From: Temnothorax longispinosus
Taxonomy: Eukaryota; Arthropoda; Insecta; Hymenoptera; Formicidae
Length of the DNA stretch: 64,000 nt
NCBI RefSeq assembly: GCF_030848805.1
Contig: NC_092368.1
Location: forward strand, 17,539,341-17,603,340
Direction: 5' to 3'
The translations under genes were made by a program, and so were the position numbers. Below the pieces are notes generated by a model. The model was not told where the DNA came from. It saw only the letters and a list, made by a program, of their open reading frames with translations, and did not search any database. This document shows positions 50,001 through 61,198 of this stretch, piece after piece. Position 1 is the stretch's first letter. Each line of letters opens with the position of its first letter.

Positions 50001-51576
50001 TTTTGCGTCACTCGCGTCTCAAAACGCACGCACGAACGCAACTAGAAACTTACGTAAGAATAATAGATTCCTGGACAACTTTAGATAGGCATGTAAGATA
50101 CCCCGAGGCCTCAATTTCAAATTAGTTTAGAAGCACGCGTGCCTCTATTCTAAAATTTCATGCTCGTATCATATTATAAAACTTTGTAAGTATGTACAAA
50201 AAATTGTATATAATATAAAAATGAATAATACACAAAAAGTAAAGAGAAAAGTAAAAATTTGCCAACATATTCCAACATTTTATATTTATATAAAATATAA
50301 ATATACGTCTTTTTGATATATAAATTTCTCCGGCTACGTCTACAAAACACCAGCAATAATATAATAATTGTAATATAAATTAGAAGTAGATAACGCGAAT
50401 CTCACACACACACACACGCGCGGATGCGTTCGTACGATGATCGCTTCATACGGCGCAGCGCAGCGAGCTTTCGCGAGTTTCGAAAGATCCGGTACGTGGA
50501 GGATGCGACTTCACCGCGAAATTCATTGATTTGGGATGATGCCCCCTCGTCCCCTTCGCAGCTCGAGCTGGGTCGAGCACCGGCCGATTGCGAAAACCGA
50601 GATCGAACTGGCAGCGTTTTGCATGCATGTACGCCGCGACGAATTTCTCGACAACCTTGCGTTGTCGCCCACCACTCCCGGATCTAGCTTAACGTATCGG
50701 GTACACGCGAAGAGCAACGACGGACGACGACGTGTACGTGTGGCATACGTGTGACACAATGGCAGAGAAAAAAAGAAGAGAGGAAGAGAGAGATCAAATT
50801 TGGGAGCGACCCCAAGATGCAGATCTCCGCTCTGGCGAAATTTTATATAAAAGCAAAATAAAAAAGAAAATTTTAATTTCTTCTCATCTGTGCGGCGTAG
50901 TCGGCCGTATAAAAATCTGCGCACTTCGTATAATACACCTCTCGATATATCCACGTAAAACTGGACCGTTAATATATGTGTCAACGAGAACACGTTTCAG
51001 TCATTATATGTAGTACGTAACGTTGCAATGCGCGTTATTAAAATATTAATGAATTTCAGTTTTACGTATTTTTCATTTGTGGTCGCCGAGTTGCGTCATG
51101 GGATTTGCCGGAGACACTCTCCACTGCCTTCTTCGCGTTTCCCATATCGATGTCGAAATTTGGAAAGGAAGAAGGGAAGAATGGGAGGAGTCTCTTTTTC
51201 TTTGCGCGACAATTAAATTATATATATGACGTTGGTAAATGTACCGTGATGACTTCCGGAGTCGCGATATCACGGATACGTTATAGGTATTTCGGTCTGA
51301 TTGTCGAAAAATAACGGTCGCGGATGCCGGCATAGGATTCTGTTAGAAAGTCCGCGAAAAGATAGATCAACCGGAAGACGGCAATTTTCCAAAGAAAGTT
51401 CCGTCGTCGCTGCTGCGCGTACTTTCTCTCCCGCGCACTGGCTCTCTCAACATTATTATTCGTTTTGTCATAAAGAAACGTGAAATACGTATATATATTC
51501 GGGTCGCGCGATTTTTCCGCTCCATTAAAATGGAACTGACAATGAAATAATAAATTAGTAATTTGTGCCGGATTTG

Positions 51577-52692
51577 TCCTTTCTCTGATTGTAAAGAATA
51601 CAAAATTTTCGATCCCATTATTTCCAGGACATTCAGTTAATAAAATCCTGGAATTTAGGATTCTATTGTTACTTTAAATATCAAATTTTATCATTTCCAT
51701 AGCAATAAGCAATAAATGATAATAATAAAATAATATATCAATTTGTCAGATACGTCTGCATGTCCGAAATTTATGTTTATTATGAAAAATACAAAAATCA
51801 TAGATTCCACACGGAAAAGAAGAATGTTGTATTACTTAATTCAATATTACGGTATGAAACACATACGTCTTATGCTCTTGTTTTAATAAAATATTATTTA
51901 TTTTATTAAGACTGTTTTTATTTTCAATTAAACCGATGCTGTTATAATAAAACATCAGTTTTTTCGATACATTATTTCAGAACACTGTAGATAGTGTAGA
52001 TAATAAAATTCTAAAACCCGAGATACTATTGCTCTTAACATTGTTTTTATAGATTTGATCACTTTAGAAGATCTCGAAAGTAAAAATTCGATGACGCTCG
52101 TCATTGCCCGAGATGAGGAACCGCCTCTAAGAATTTGTCTCCCCGACTTTATCTTCGAATATTCCCGAAACTGGTTCCGCGATGTCTATACGTATGGGAG
52201 ACACGTTACGGAAAAGGACGGCAAAGGACAAGAAGGAGGACGGTCCGGTACCGGGTACACCGGTACCGGAGACCACCTAATTTATTCCGATGTCGGCTCG
52301 CGCGCGAGTCGCGGTGACGCCAGCTATAGGATGTATACACAGAGAGATCTTGCACAACCTCCACGTCATCCTTGTAACTTCATTTTCGTCCCCTCCTCTT
52401 TTGTCCCTCCATTAATTAGCCTCGCTCGGTTCTCACTCGCCCGCTTTGGTATTATTCTCTTTCTTGACATAGAAAACTAAACTTTATATTCGTCAATATT
52501 GCTAAAATATTATATCAATATATATTAATCAAATATATTATTAAAGTAAATAAAAATTTATTAAATTATTATATTATTAATTTATTTGTGTCTTTGTCCT
52601 TTCTCATTGTAAAGAATACAAAATTTTCGATACTGTCATTTCAGGACATTCAGATAATAAAATCCTGGAATTTATATAAGGATTCTATTATG
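51577..52692. repeat. Pair of roughly 100-base direct repeats
   Basis: 51577-51670 and 52591-52692 share TTTGTCCTTTCTC, GTAAAGAATACAAAATTTTC, AGGACATTCAG and TAATAAAATCCTGGAATTTA. They lie about 1.0 kb apart in the same orientation, with a weaker third copy around 51960-52040. They may be LTR-like ends of a small element or ordinary dispersed repeats; no target duplication was found. Confidence 0.6.
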
Positions 52693-55091
52693 CCATCAAA
52701 TTCATTTACCGTTTAAAAATATGACGGCTCTCATATCCGTTAAAACGTCAAACATAATCTGCCTATCGAGTCGCTCTGTGAAATTAAAAATTGAAAAAAA
52801 AAAAATTTGTCGAGTAGAAATTCATATCTTACCTATGTGTGAGTATCTTAGGTTTAAAATTTCCTGACGATTTCTCGCGCGACGTATAAGTACGCGGTCA
52901 GGCTTCCATATCTTTTACTTATCACCGAGTCAGCTTCTTTATTTGTCTTATCAAATACTAAAATAGTCTCGACCGTCAAACTGTTAGAACTGGTGTCTCA
53001 AGTGGAACTGAAGAAACGAAACGAATCACTGAAAATTATCCTGTCTCTTGACATCTGACAGATCTTTCTTACGCAACATTTTCTTTTTCGAATCCTTTGT
53101 TTTGCTCGTCGCGAACCGACCGACGCGAAATCGTCAAGCAAAATCACCGCGCACGAGTTTTAAGCCGGTGACGAGTTTTAACCGATCGCAATTCAACAAA
53201 CAAAATGTCAGAAACCAGAATCATTGTCATCATCGCGGCGACTCGTTTTCCTTGCGGTCTGACCGCAGGAAGGAGGTCGGAAACGACGAGGGATCGTCCG
53301 TTTAATTTCTTACCGTGGGACGACGTCGTCGCTCTCGCCTCGTAGAAACTCGACTCGAACGACAGACATGTTTATTGAATTCGCTACGCTATTCACAAAC
53401 CTGCGTTAAACTTTACAAGAATATTGTGCCAAAAGTGTGTCGGCCTCTCGACAGATATCACCGCGTGACTTATATTACAATACTTGGCGGATTAATAAAA
53501 CAAATTTTATCTCACGAGCAGGACACCTGAGATTGTTAAACAAGAATTGTTTGCCGACACCCGCACAGAAAAAAAACAAGCGTCAAATCAAGATTTTATA
53601 CTCGTATATATGCAACAATCTATAATCCTATTAGGAATGAGATTATATTACGTTAAACGAAAAAAACTTGCTTGAATACTTAGTCATTTATATGGTTCAA
53701 CAAAAAAAAAAAGTTAACATTTTTTTAAGAAGCCCTAATAAAAAAAATTTTTTTTATATTTTCTCAGAAATTTTCAGTTTCTCATATTTTAAATTTAGAT
53801 TTATGAAAAATTATAAAAAAGCATGTCAAATTTCTCAGATTCGGGAATATTTCGGTATCTGTATGTATGAAAATTTCTGATAAATTGCGCAGATTTTCTC
53901 ATATTTATTCAGATTTCTACAAAGATGTGTTGGCGGAAAAAATCTGAACCTATTTCATTATTATTTTGTCTGAGTTTTTCTGAAAAATGTCCCTATTCGA
54001 AAAAATCTGACAATGAGAAAATTTTCATAGAAATTCTGATTAATAATATTAAACATTCTGAGACATTTTTTCCACCAGGGAGATTATAGATCATTGCGTA
54101 TATTCGAGTATTTGTTTCGATTTGACCCCCTTCTTTTTTTTCCGTACGTTGCTCCGGAGGGAATGCCCTCCCGTATTCGCCTGTATATTAACAGCGGTCG
54201 CGTTTCCGCGCCGCTCATCCTCGCCGCACACGAGACGAGGCGTGATACGGGATTCAACCGGATTCGACACACTTCCAGCCGGAGCGGGCTGAGGCGCGGC
54301 GGGCCGCGGAGTTTCGAGTGATTAATGCGAGCCCGATTGGCGGGCTGTGTCCACTTTGCCGTGCTCTCTCGCGATTGCGTGAAAGGCCAGAACGTCAAGT
54401 ATTCCAACCCGGAAGCGCGCCTTCGAGAGCGGCGCGGTGCGCGTTCGCCAAACACAATCGTTCGAAACCACGTTCCCTCTTCGTCTCGGACAAACGAAGC
54501 GTCCCGCAATTAAACAATGCTCCCCCTCGACGTTCTTAACTCATCTCGAGGAATTTCTCTTTGGCAGGGAACGTCGTGAAAGATCGTCGTTATTCCCGTC
54601 GCCCAATTGTCTGGTTTAATAATGTGCTCAGACAAACACGCGTGTCTAAAAGATGTCTTTTTTTTTAAGACAGCTTCAAGATTTTTACCAGAAGACGTCT
54701 TTTCGTCTGAATATTTATTGTCTGTTAAATCTGGCACTCTGATATTTTGCATTATTTCAGTGTCACGACGATAATTAAGGCGAAGCTGTCAGAGGAAGAA
54801 TACAAGACAGAAGCTATTAGAATTATCTGAAAAATCAATGATTTAATGCTTACATAACTTTGCTAATGACAAAACTGATCTCTATTGCAACAGATAGATC
54901 GTTATTAAAGTTACGTCACAAATTGGAACATGAGAACTTAAAAACGTCTTGATGTTTTCTAATACTACAGCTTTACTATAATTAAATTTAATAACGTTGG
55001 CAATTTAATCATTAATTGAATTTAATTATATATAGTCAATTTTAATCCTAATTAAATTTTTTACTATAAAAAATAAAATAATATAAATTTG

Positions 55092-55474
55092 AGAGATAAG
55101 GCTCCGTTGGATGTCCACACGTGGAAGAAATCGAGCTAATTAAGAGCCAGTCGCTGTTGACGGTGCGAAAATTATATTTATTCTTCTATGGAATTAGACG
55201 TACGTTACTGAAGATGGTCCAAATAAGGACCGAAATGTACGTCTAATTCCATAGAAGAATAAATATAATTTTCGCACCGTCAACAGCGACTGGCTCTTAA
55301 TTAGCCCGGTTCCTTCCACGTGTGGTGGGCATCCAACAGAGCCTTATCTCATTAATCTGAAGATGGTCCGAATAGGGACCGAAACGTACGTCTAATTCCA
55401 TCGAAGAATAAATATAATTTTCGCACCGTCAACAGCGACTGGCTCTTAATTAGCCCGGTTGCTTCCACGTGTGA
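55092..55474. mobile_element. Large palindrome plus third copy with hammerhead-like motifs
   Basis: Left arm 55092-55205 and right arm 55236-55350 are inverted copies. A further copy in the same orientation as the right arm occupies 55351-55474. Each right-oriented copy is preceded by CTGAAGATGGTCC, a 6-base loop and GGACCGAAA (55208-55243 and 55357-55392), followed by CGTACGTC or a variant. This inverted plus tandem arrangement is typical of Penelope-like element termini. No coding sequence is present. Confidence 0.6.
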
Positions 55475-56608
55475 AAATAATATAATATATTCTAGTAAAT
55501 ATATCTTCTTATAGTAAATTAAATTATAATTATTAATTAGATTTAATAAAATTTACCATAATTAAATTCTATTAATTATAATTTAATTTAATTTCTTACA
55601 ATTATATTCAAATATTTTAAACTAACAACGAATTAAAATTTCAAGTTTACGTGAAAATAGCTGGAGAATAGATTGAGTTCCGTTGTCGCTTTCCTTTCTG
55701 AACTTTGCTAAAAGTCCTTTCTTATCGGCATCCCGACCTTTGTATCCTTGTATCTTTCAAAGGATTGATATCGAGTTCGGATCAGAGCGAACAGCGATCA
55801 AAAAGGTTAGTTCGAGATTATTTTTGAAAAACTTAAATGCAAATTTATACATCTCGCCGTGAAACTCCAAATAATCTCTAAATATATTGGTTATCAAATT
55901 TACACGATTAGTAATTACGCGAGTAATATGGCGCGACTTCCATTGAGGAAAATTAAAAGTCCGCCGGTCACACACACACACATGCCCCTCCTCTCGTCGC
56001 CCGCGGTTTGTCTGCGATATCGGGCGACCAATTAGCGGCCGAGTGAACCGACTCGATGTAAACCGGATGACGGCTAATCGCGAGGATAATTATAGTCACG
56101 TTTAACGTCAGCCCGATCACGGCGGGTAACATCACGCCACGAGATGGGCGATAACGCGACACACACACACACACACAGCTTGCACCGCGTGTGTCGAAAT
56201 TCGGCGTCGTATCCGGGGTCGTAGAGAGTGTCCGTCGACCCTCTTTTGTGTACAAAGGAGGATCAAGTATTAAGCGGGAAAGTTATGCAAGCGCGCTTCC
56301 ATTATATCGATCCCCATTTTTCCATTTTTCGCGATTTCATCTCGTGACAATAATTGAATAATTTTGTCACCGATCAATCCGTACGCGTAATACTTTGTAC
56401 CGCCGTGTAGAAAAAAAAGGAGGGCACTCTCACGGGAATCTGGACCTCTAAGATCCGGGGTTCCCCCAGTTTTCAAAAGTATGGCGCAATTTTTCGAATT
56501 CAAAAGCGAATGCGGGAACGTGTGCTGTGACAAACCGTACGAACGATTGTATCTCAAGTGCCGATAAAACGGAGGATCAAGGACTTAAAGTAGTTGGAAC
56601 ACGTTAGA

Positions 56609-56728
56609 GCGGTATTCGTAGTCGGATCTTATATTTAAAATCAATGATATACGCATCTGTAGAATTTAAAACCGTCTCAATTAAATGTAAGATCTAATTA
56701 AATACAAGATCCGACTGCGAATACCGCT
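56609..56728. repeat. 120-bp inverted-repeat element
   Basis: Ends are AGCGGTATTCGTAGTCGGAT and the complement of AAGATCCGACTGCGAATACC, an imperfect inverted repeat of about 23 bases around an AT-rich centre. Probably a MITE. No clear target duplication. Confidence 0.6.
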
Positions 56729-56941
56729 TCATCTGGTTCCGAGAACGAAGACAGCTCTACGAAGGACCTTTCCTTTAAAGGGAAAGCCTCGAACGACCAA
56801 AAGTCCGAACTTTCAATCTTTCAAACACGTTCTCCGGTTCGGAACGATCTCTCGGCGCATTGGTAGACAGAGGTAGGCGACGCGAAAGAGTCTGGCGACG
56901 ATTCGCGATCGACACACAGATCCGGCAGGAGCCAGGTTTAC

Positions 56942-56959
56942 CTTTCCAGCGACCGTCAT
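56942..56959 (-). CDS. Regnase-1: Candidate first coding exon of the Regnase-like gene
   Basis: In a GC-rich island, ATG at 56959-56957 reads MTVAGK and ends at a good donor (GGAAAG|GTAAAC) in phase 0. That phase matches the first visible Regnase exon (47029), giving MTVAGK-RYVDCTVLGTG. It is inference from phase, donor quality and promoter-like context only; the intron would be 9.9 kb. Confidence 0.3.
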
Positions 56960-56989
56960 CTCGTCCGTGGATCGCGGAGCGTAGATCCT

Positions 56990-57470
56990 TCTCACGTAAC
57001 GAGAATCGAGCTCGAACGGGAGCGGCGGGCGGCGGCGGAGCGGCTTTGCACTTTTCAATGGCCGGTCGGACGACGGCGACACATCACGCACCAATGCACT
57101 GACCGCTGGATCACTGGAAATATCCCGCGCGCCGTATATATATGTATATCCTTCTCGATCTCGCGTTGCGCTGATATCGACGAGGCGCAACTGCGTGCGG
57201 ACGCGAGCGCGGGCGCGACAAGTCACGAGGCACGTACGTACGCGGCAGCGGCGGACGGGTGAATGGAGCGCGGCCGCGCGACGCGCGCCGCGACGGATCC
57301 CCCACCCCCCTCCGCGCCGTCGCGCCGCCACTGCCACTGCCGCGCATCGAGGTGGCGCTGCCCGCTCTCCCTTCCCCGCGCTGCCCCCCGCGCGCGTGAC
57401 CCGCAATAGAACTTCGCTCGGGCGCGCACTCGTGATTGTCGCAGCGGCCACGTGATTTCCACCTGTCAGG
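56990..57470. promoter_or_regulatory. CpG-rich island, probable promoter
   Basis: Strongly GC- and CpG-rich compared with its surroundings, with long open frames on both strands that arise from base composition. It lies immediately upstream (minus-strand sense) of the candidate first Regnase exon, consistent with a promoter and 5' UTR. No TATA box stands out at a good distance, although TATATATA occurs at 57135-57145. Confidence 0.4.
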
Positions 57471-59760
57471 GCCGTGCGTGGAAAGGGAGACAATTTTTGA
57501 GATATATACATACATTAATGACGTTTTCGAAACACCTGACGTTTCGGAGAGAAACGCGAGGTTCGGACGGACGAAATCGAAAAAAAGCCGAGCGTAGTAT
57601 TTCGAATTGTAGGAGAAAGACATTCGTATTAATTTATTTTTATTTGTTGATTTATTAATCAAATCAAAATATAGTATGTCTAATAAGACTTAAAAAACCG
57701 ATGTGAAAACTATTAGCAAATCGAATTTATATTTTAAGATCTTTTTTTCTTTTTTTAAGATAAATTTTACTGTTCCTTTCAAGATATATGTAATTTTTTG
57801 TTTTCTACTTTTCTTTTTTATTCTTAAAAAATTGTTCTTCAAGTTATTCAATTATGAACTCCTTCGCGTTAAATTCGTCCGACTTTGTATCTGTGTTATT
57901 ATATACGTTCTGCAATGGAAGCGCGCAGGATTAATAAAAAATTAACAAATTATTCGCTCAATTGGACATTTACGCTTCCACTCGTCATTCCTGAGGCATA
58001 TTTCTCAATCCTTGAACTGCGATATAGTTGATTAGAATTCAAGACTTCTCGCACGCTTTCTATATTTATTACTCCGCCTGCCGCCATCTTCCCTTGCCCT
58101 CCCTCTTTATCATCATATCGCTTCGGAGTACCGTTGCCATTTTCGCAGATCACGAACGGCTGCAATTTACGAATATCTATATAGGCACGGTAGATATATA
58201 TTCCCGTTCTGAAAACGCCCCTTCGGGATGAAGAGACTTTCCGCGACGACGAGCGTATAACGTGTGAGACGTGCCAATCGGCCGCGCGCGCTCAGCTCGA
58301 ACGCTCCCGGGAGGGCGAAGAGGCGGCTCTCCAAGTCTTTGACCGTTCACCGTGAAGCGCTCGGGCAGGTGGGAACCCTGGCAACCCGGATAACGTGCAC
58401 GCACGTGCACGCACGCAGGCACGTACGTATACGCGCGCCGCTGCTCGTCCCCCTTCCCCGGCGTCTCGGCACAGCGTAGGTTCGTCAGCCGATACATACG
58501 TCCGTTCTCCTCGCATCCAACACGGTGGGCGAACACGAAGAGGGGAAGGGGGCACGACGCACCGCAGATGCATACCCGGATCCGAATATCGCCCTGGGAT
58601 TGGTCCCCCCGAGCGGCGACGAACGTCAGTGCCGTAGCGCCGCGAGTTTCACATTTGGCGGCGATTGATTTTGCGACCGATCATCATGTTCGATCGGGAG
58701 TTGGAAATCAGCGCCCTCGAATGATCTTCGCACGATCGAAAGCAGCACGAGTTTCGAGATCGAGATTCAAATCATCATTCGGGTTGTTCGAGCATGAAAT
58801 CGAACAGTTCGAGTGGTTCGATCTCTGTTTCCTACTTCCAAAATGAGAACAATTATTTTCTCTCAAGTTTTCCTTAGTACCCGAACTATTACTAAATGTC
58901 CGACTCGATCTATTAAGCATTAAGTAATTGTTATTTATATTTAGCTCCGTTCAGACCGAACTTGAAGCTCGAACCTATTTCTTTTATTTCGAACCATTGC
59001 TTCAATTTATTAGATCTCTGTCTTCAAAATAGACAAGCGATTTTTTATTTTAAACTGTTCGAAAACTTCAAATCTCTACGAGTCTTAGTTGGAATATTTA
59101 ATTCTCAACATTCGATATCGAGTTACGTTTAGTATATCTAGTGATGTCTGGCAATTTCTTCTTAATAATTTATTATTCTTCTTTTTTTAATTGTTAAATA
59201 ATAAATTCAGATTAACATATTTCGGTAACGCGAAGGCGCTCTTAAACGCTGGAAAATTCCCTCTCGACAATTTATATTATTCCTCTTATTTAATCTTTAA
59301 ATAAATTCGGCGTAATAAAATCTCGACAAAGCGATACGAGAATGATTTCCGAAAATGTTCGTAAACGCTGGTAAGCGCCGCGAACTTCGCTACGTCGGAA
59401 TATTTAATATCAGCCGGTTATGTGCAAAAAAGGAGCTTAAACATCAAATACGCAAGTAACAAACGGACTCGAAGTTGAGACCACGCGGAGAGCGCAAGAG
59501 GTCAGCCAATGAAGACATTTAACGAAAGAGGAAAGAAAAAGGAGAAAAAAAAATGCGTTTTAATCGATGACCGATAATATTGGGTCGAGCGCGGCACACC
59601 AGTCAAACGGATCCGCTTTTCTCTCACCCGGATTCTTCTTTCGAGATAAGCGATAATCGATGGCCCATATCGACTGGCCGTTCAACGGTGGCCGCGCGCT
59701 CTTCCTGGTGAACTCGTTTTACGTACCCGCTTTATATAACGTTCCCTCTCCTCCTCCTCC

Positions 59761-59764
<4 letters not shown>

Positions 59765-59813
<49 letters not shown>
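59765..59813. repeat. Compound (TC)n(GC)n microsatellite
   Basis: About 18 TC units followed by six or more CG units, a potential Z-DNA-forming tract next to a polypurine/polypyrimidine tract. Confidence 0.97.
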
Positions 59814-60818
59814 AATGAAACATAAGCGCGGTATTCGCGAGGTTTCATGAATGAAATTCTTTCATCCGCATTTCTACGCCGCGCACCGGCCAGCATCCAC
59901 AATGGCTATTGTCCGAGCAGCTCGTCACGTCGGATCGACATGAGGAAACGCCGCGCGGGCCCGAAGAATCGGGAACTAGCGGGCCCGCGCCGCTCTTCTC
60001 TAACTGTATATCGGACTTCTTAAATGGTTAACTTTCTTAAGTGGTTAAATAGTTTGACACGGATAGCTTGACACGAGCGCAACCAGCGCGGCGGCTACAT
60101 TCTTGTCGCGCGCCTGCACGCGGCGCGGCGTATCGCGACCCAATTATCCGTCGCGACGAGAGGCGAGGAGGCCAACGAGAGCGTGAACACGAGCGTGAAC
60201 CAGTTCCGAAGCTGGGAAAAACCTCCCAGGCGCGAGGCGTTCACGCCTGGATTTACCTAGGATTTCTTTCGCCGCGAGATTATTCCGATATATATTAAAT
60301 TAGTCAATGTTAAGGGCGTTTTTAAATTATCCTTTTAAAGAATGGTGCTAATTAAAACTGATCGTGATTCAGAAAAAAAGAACTTACATTTGGTATGAAA
60401 GAAAACATTTCCGAGAAACTTTTAATGCATTTTCCACGCCTTTTCATTTTTTATGATATTTTACGATTTCCAGACAATCTTTATTAATCCTCATTAACCC
60501 TCGCTCTTAATCCTTATTTTCAAAGTACTTTATGTTAACTATTATAACACTTTATAAAAAGTCAAGAATAGGTTGAGAAAATTTACATAAGTTCTGACAC
60601 TCGAGAAATATAATACAAACCTCTCGATAAAAATCTTTTACTGAAAAAATCATTTTATTTTCTGTCACAACATTTTCTTAAAATTATTAAGTACTATTGT
60701 ATATTTAGTTACATAATCATTGCACATGTTATATGTGTAAGTTATTTTCGTCAATGCACGATCGTTAATTGTTTCAGTGTACATAAAATAATAGAACAAT
60801 ACACTAGTTTAATAAAGG

Positions 60819-60831
<13 letters not shown>

Positions 60832-60863
<32 letters not shown>

Positions 60864-60865
60864 GT
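60832..60865. repeat. (GT)n microsatellite
   Basis: GT dinucleotide run with one GC interruption near its end. Confidence 0.95.
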
Positions 60866-61198
60866 ACACAGTTAATTGAAAGATCGTAAAAAAGTACAAA
60901 TTCAAAATTAACGTATTACATCCAATTCACTCTCTTTTTACTCAGTGGAATATGAAAAAATATATACGTAAGAAGAATCGCTTTATATAGAATTTGTTAT
61001 AAATTAAGAAATATTTCCTAACAGATATTAGCGCTATTTAACGCTTCTATATATTCCCACAGCCTAATTTATATCCTATAAATACTTCGTGTGAAACTTA
61101 GTAATAACCGATTATACACATTCGTAATAATCGATTGTACACATTAGTAATAACCGAACGTAATTCTCTTTAATAAAAATATGTATATACCTTGAGAT

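Larger units (their letters stand above)
47030..56941. other. Putative first intron or upstream region of the Regnase-like gene
   Basis: No coding sequence is supported. Contents seen: (GA)-rich tract 49862-49922, a GC-rich island at 50400-50760, (CA) runs at 50402-50418, 55971-55981 and 56161-56177, a direct repeat pair (51577-51670, 52591-52692), a GC-rich block at 54160-54540, a large palindrome at 55092-55474 and a small inverted repeat at 56609-56728. The GC-rich islands could be alternative promoters. Confidence 0.4.
57471..61198. other. Intergenic region, no gene seen
   Basis: Between the island and the 3' end of the amidase gene. Contains another GC-rich block (58200-58640), (TC)n with (GC)n at 59765-59813 and (GT)n at 60832-60865. 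No coding sequence is supported; open frames in the GC-rich blocks look compositional. Confidence 0.4.

Noticed and set aside
50523..50993. 156-codon minus-strand frame
   Set aside because: Crosses from AT-rich to GC-rich DNA without splice signals; composition is not protein-like throughout.
53640..54080. Possible repeat rich in TTTTCTCA/AATTTCTGA motifs
   Set aside because: Low-complexity AT-rich text; I could not define ends or a second copy.
54084..54509. 141-codon minus-strand frame
   Set aside because: Arg/Ser-rich translation from a GC-rich block, open in several frames at once, no recognisable domain.
56813..57662. Overlapping 183-232 codon frames on the minus strand
   Set aside because: Located in a CpG island with arginine/alanine-biased translation in several frames; no domain and no splice structure apart from the short MTVAGK candidate.
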